7,493 nucleotides of DNA from Gemmatimonadota bacterium (GTDB taxonomy: Bacteria; Latescibacterota; UBA2968; UBA8231), in the NCBI GenBank assembly GCA_018673255.1, contig JABHDC010000161.1, positions 1 through 7,493 of the forward strand, in the 5' to 3' direction. Shown in pieces: positions 6,729 to 7,493 of this stretch. Position 1 is the stretch's first letter, and each line of letters opens with the position of its first letter. The position numbers and the translations under genes are program-made. The notes under the pieces were generated by a model, which saw only the letters and a list, made by a program, of their open reading frames with translations, had not been told where the DNA came from and searched no databases.

Positions 6729-7493
6729 TCAGTCAACGAAGGCCGCACTGTAGACCACGGCGTTCTTGCCGTGCACTGCGATCCGTATGAATTGCCCCTT
6801 CAGATCAGCCGGGGTCCTTCCCGACGTCCAGGTGATCTCTCCGGCCTGATGGTCCCCTGAGATCGGTACGCAATCTTCGCGTCCGAATTCGGCGTATTCC
6901 CCACCATAACCCGCACGTTTGAGGGCCACCGTCACGGGCTCAGTTGAAGTGAAGTTGAGCCTGAGCTCTCCTCCCGGGCAACGGAAGGGCAACGTGGAGA
7001 ACATCCCCTCACCCTCCGTCTGCTGCCCTACAAGCCTGTTCTTCGTGAAGGCCGCCACGCAGAGAGTGGGCTTGAGATTCCCTGGGGCCGAGCCCTCGCT
7101 GTGGCGCTGGGGTGAGGCGTAGTAGTAGTACCAGTATTCGTCGCCCATGAGGATCGGCTCATTCAGCCCCACATACGCACCTCCACCGTCCAGACTCGCA
7201 GGGCCTGATGGCTGCAGGATCGGTGAGCGGGAGGGCATCCGCCGCCAGCTGAGCGTGTCACCACTCTCCACAAGCTCGACCCAACTGGTCTGGGTGGTCA
7301 CGTCGTAGACATTCAGAAACCCCAGTGCCCTGCCTGCCATGCTGAAGGCGGACTGGTTGTAGAAGTTGGTGCCCTGATTGTCACCGTGATCGGGTGTGAT
7401 GATCCACTGCGGCTCGCTCCACTGTTCGAAGTCGTCGCTGGTGCTCAACATGCGGCTGCGGTTGCTGCCCGCCCGATCCTTGAGAAAGGCGTA
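6729..7493 (-). CDS. GH32/GH43-like beta-propeller protein, C-terminal part
   Basis: The last 254 codons of a minus-strand gene are present; the start lies beyond the right edge. The reading frame is open to the window end (YAFLKDRAGSNRSR before the first methionine). The sequence has propeller-blade repeats of the type found in GH32/GH43/sialidase-like proteins: STSDDFEQWSEP followed by a polar segment and NFYNQSAFSMAGRALGF, then LNEPILMGDEYWYYYY with a nearby ASPQRH. From about window residue 160 a C-terminal beta-sandwich follows (GMFSTLPFRCPGGELRLNF, REDCVPISGD, LKGQFIRIAVHGKNAVVYSAAF). These features suggest a glycoside-binding or glycoside-hydrolysing protein. The catalytic acids expected in the first blades are outside the window, so activity cannot be judged. 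The DGF-type motif common in relatives appears as KNRL here. It converges on the RraA-like gene with about 50 nt between stop codons, so it is a separate transcription unit. Confidence 0.78.
   Translation of the reverse strand, partial: YAFLKDRAGSNRSRMLSTSDDFEQWSEPQWIITPDHGDNQGTNFYNQSAFSMAGRALGFLNVYDVTTQTSWVELVESGDTLSWRRMPSRSPILQPSGPASLDGGGAYVGLNEPILMGDEYWYYYYASPQRHSEGSAPGNLKPTLCVAAFTKNRLVGQQTEGEGMFSTLPFRCPGGELRLNFTSTEPVTVALKRAGYGGEYAEFGREDCVPISGDHQAGEITWTSGRTPADLKGQFIRIAVHGKNAVVYSAAFVD

Noticed and set aside
1..7493. Prospect of CRISPR, transposon, phage or toxin-antitoxin elements
   Set aside because: No repeat arrays, terminal inverted repeats, transposase or phage motifs were seen on either strand; all long genes fit ordinary metabolic or transport families.

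Overview
The window looks like part of a chromosome from a Gram-negative, moderately GC-rich bacterium. The evidence is a TonB-dependent outer-membrane receptor and Sec signal peptides. The receptor type (carboxypeptidase-like N-terminal domain, no SusD partner), the GH32/43-like propeller protein, the COG3964-type amidohydrolase and the RraA/HMG-aldolase-like protein together resemble metagenomic Gemmatimonadota/Latescibacterota-type (FCB-group) genomes. That placement is inference from gene content only. I see no RNA genes, CRISPR arrays, insertion sequences or phage genes.

Layout: at the left edge a secreted protein on the minus strand is cut off by the window end (1-169). Next to it on the same strand lies a metal-dependent amidohydrolase (286-1431). 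From a divergent start region (about 1432-1581) a plus-strand, operon-like block runs rightwards. It holds a CocE/NonD hydrolase with the fingerprint of alpha-amino-acid ester hydrolases (1582-3516), a TonB-dependent receptor whose GTG start overlaps the hydrolase stop codon (3513-5894), and an RraA-like/aldolase-family protein 21 nt further on (5916-6677). A converging minus-strand gene, the C-terminal part of a GH32/43-like beta-propeller protein, fills the right end (6729-7493).

Working model (inference): the receptor imports a substrate across the outer membrane. The ester/amide hydrolase and the divergent amidohydrolase remove acyl or ester groups, and the aldolase-family protein may cleave a resulting keto acid. 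The two hydrolase families are best known in vitro for alpha-substituted arylacetyl compounds (phenylglycine esters and beta-lactam side chains for the first, acetyl-mandelate for a member of the second), which suggests but does not prove an aromatic substrate. All the genes belong to recognisable families. The interest lies in their combination and in details such as the missing signal peptide, the coupled start and the intact active sites. I found no clear sign of a wholly new system.
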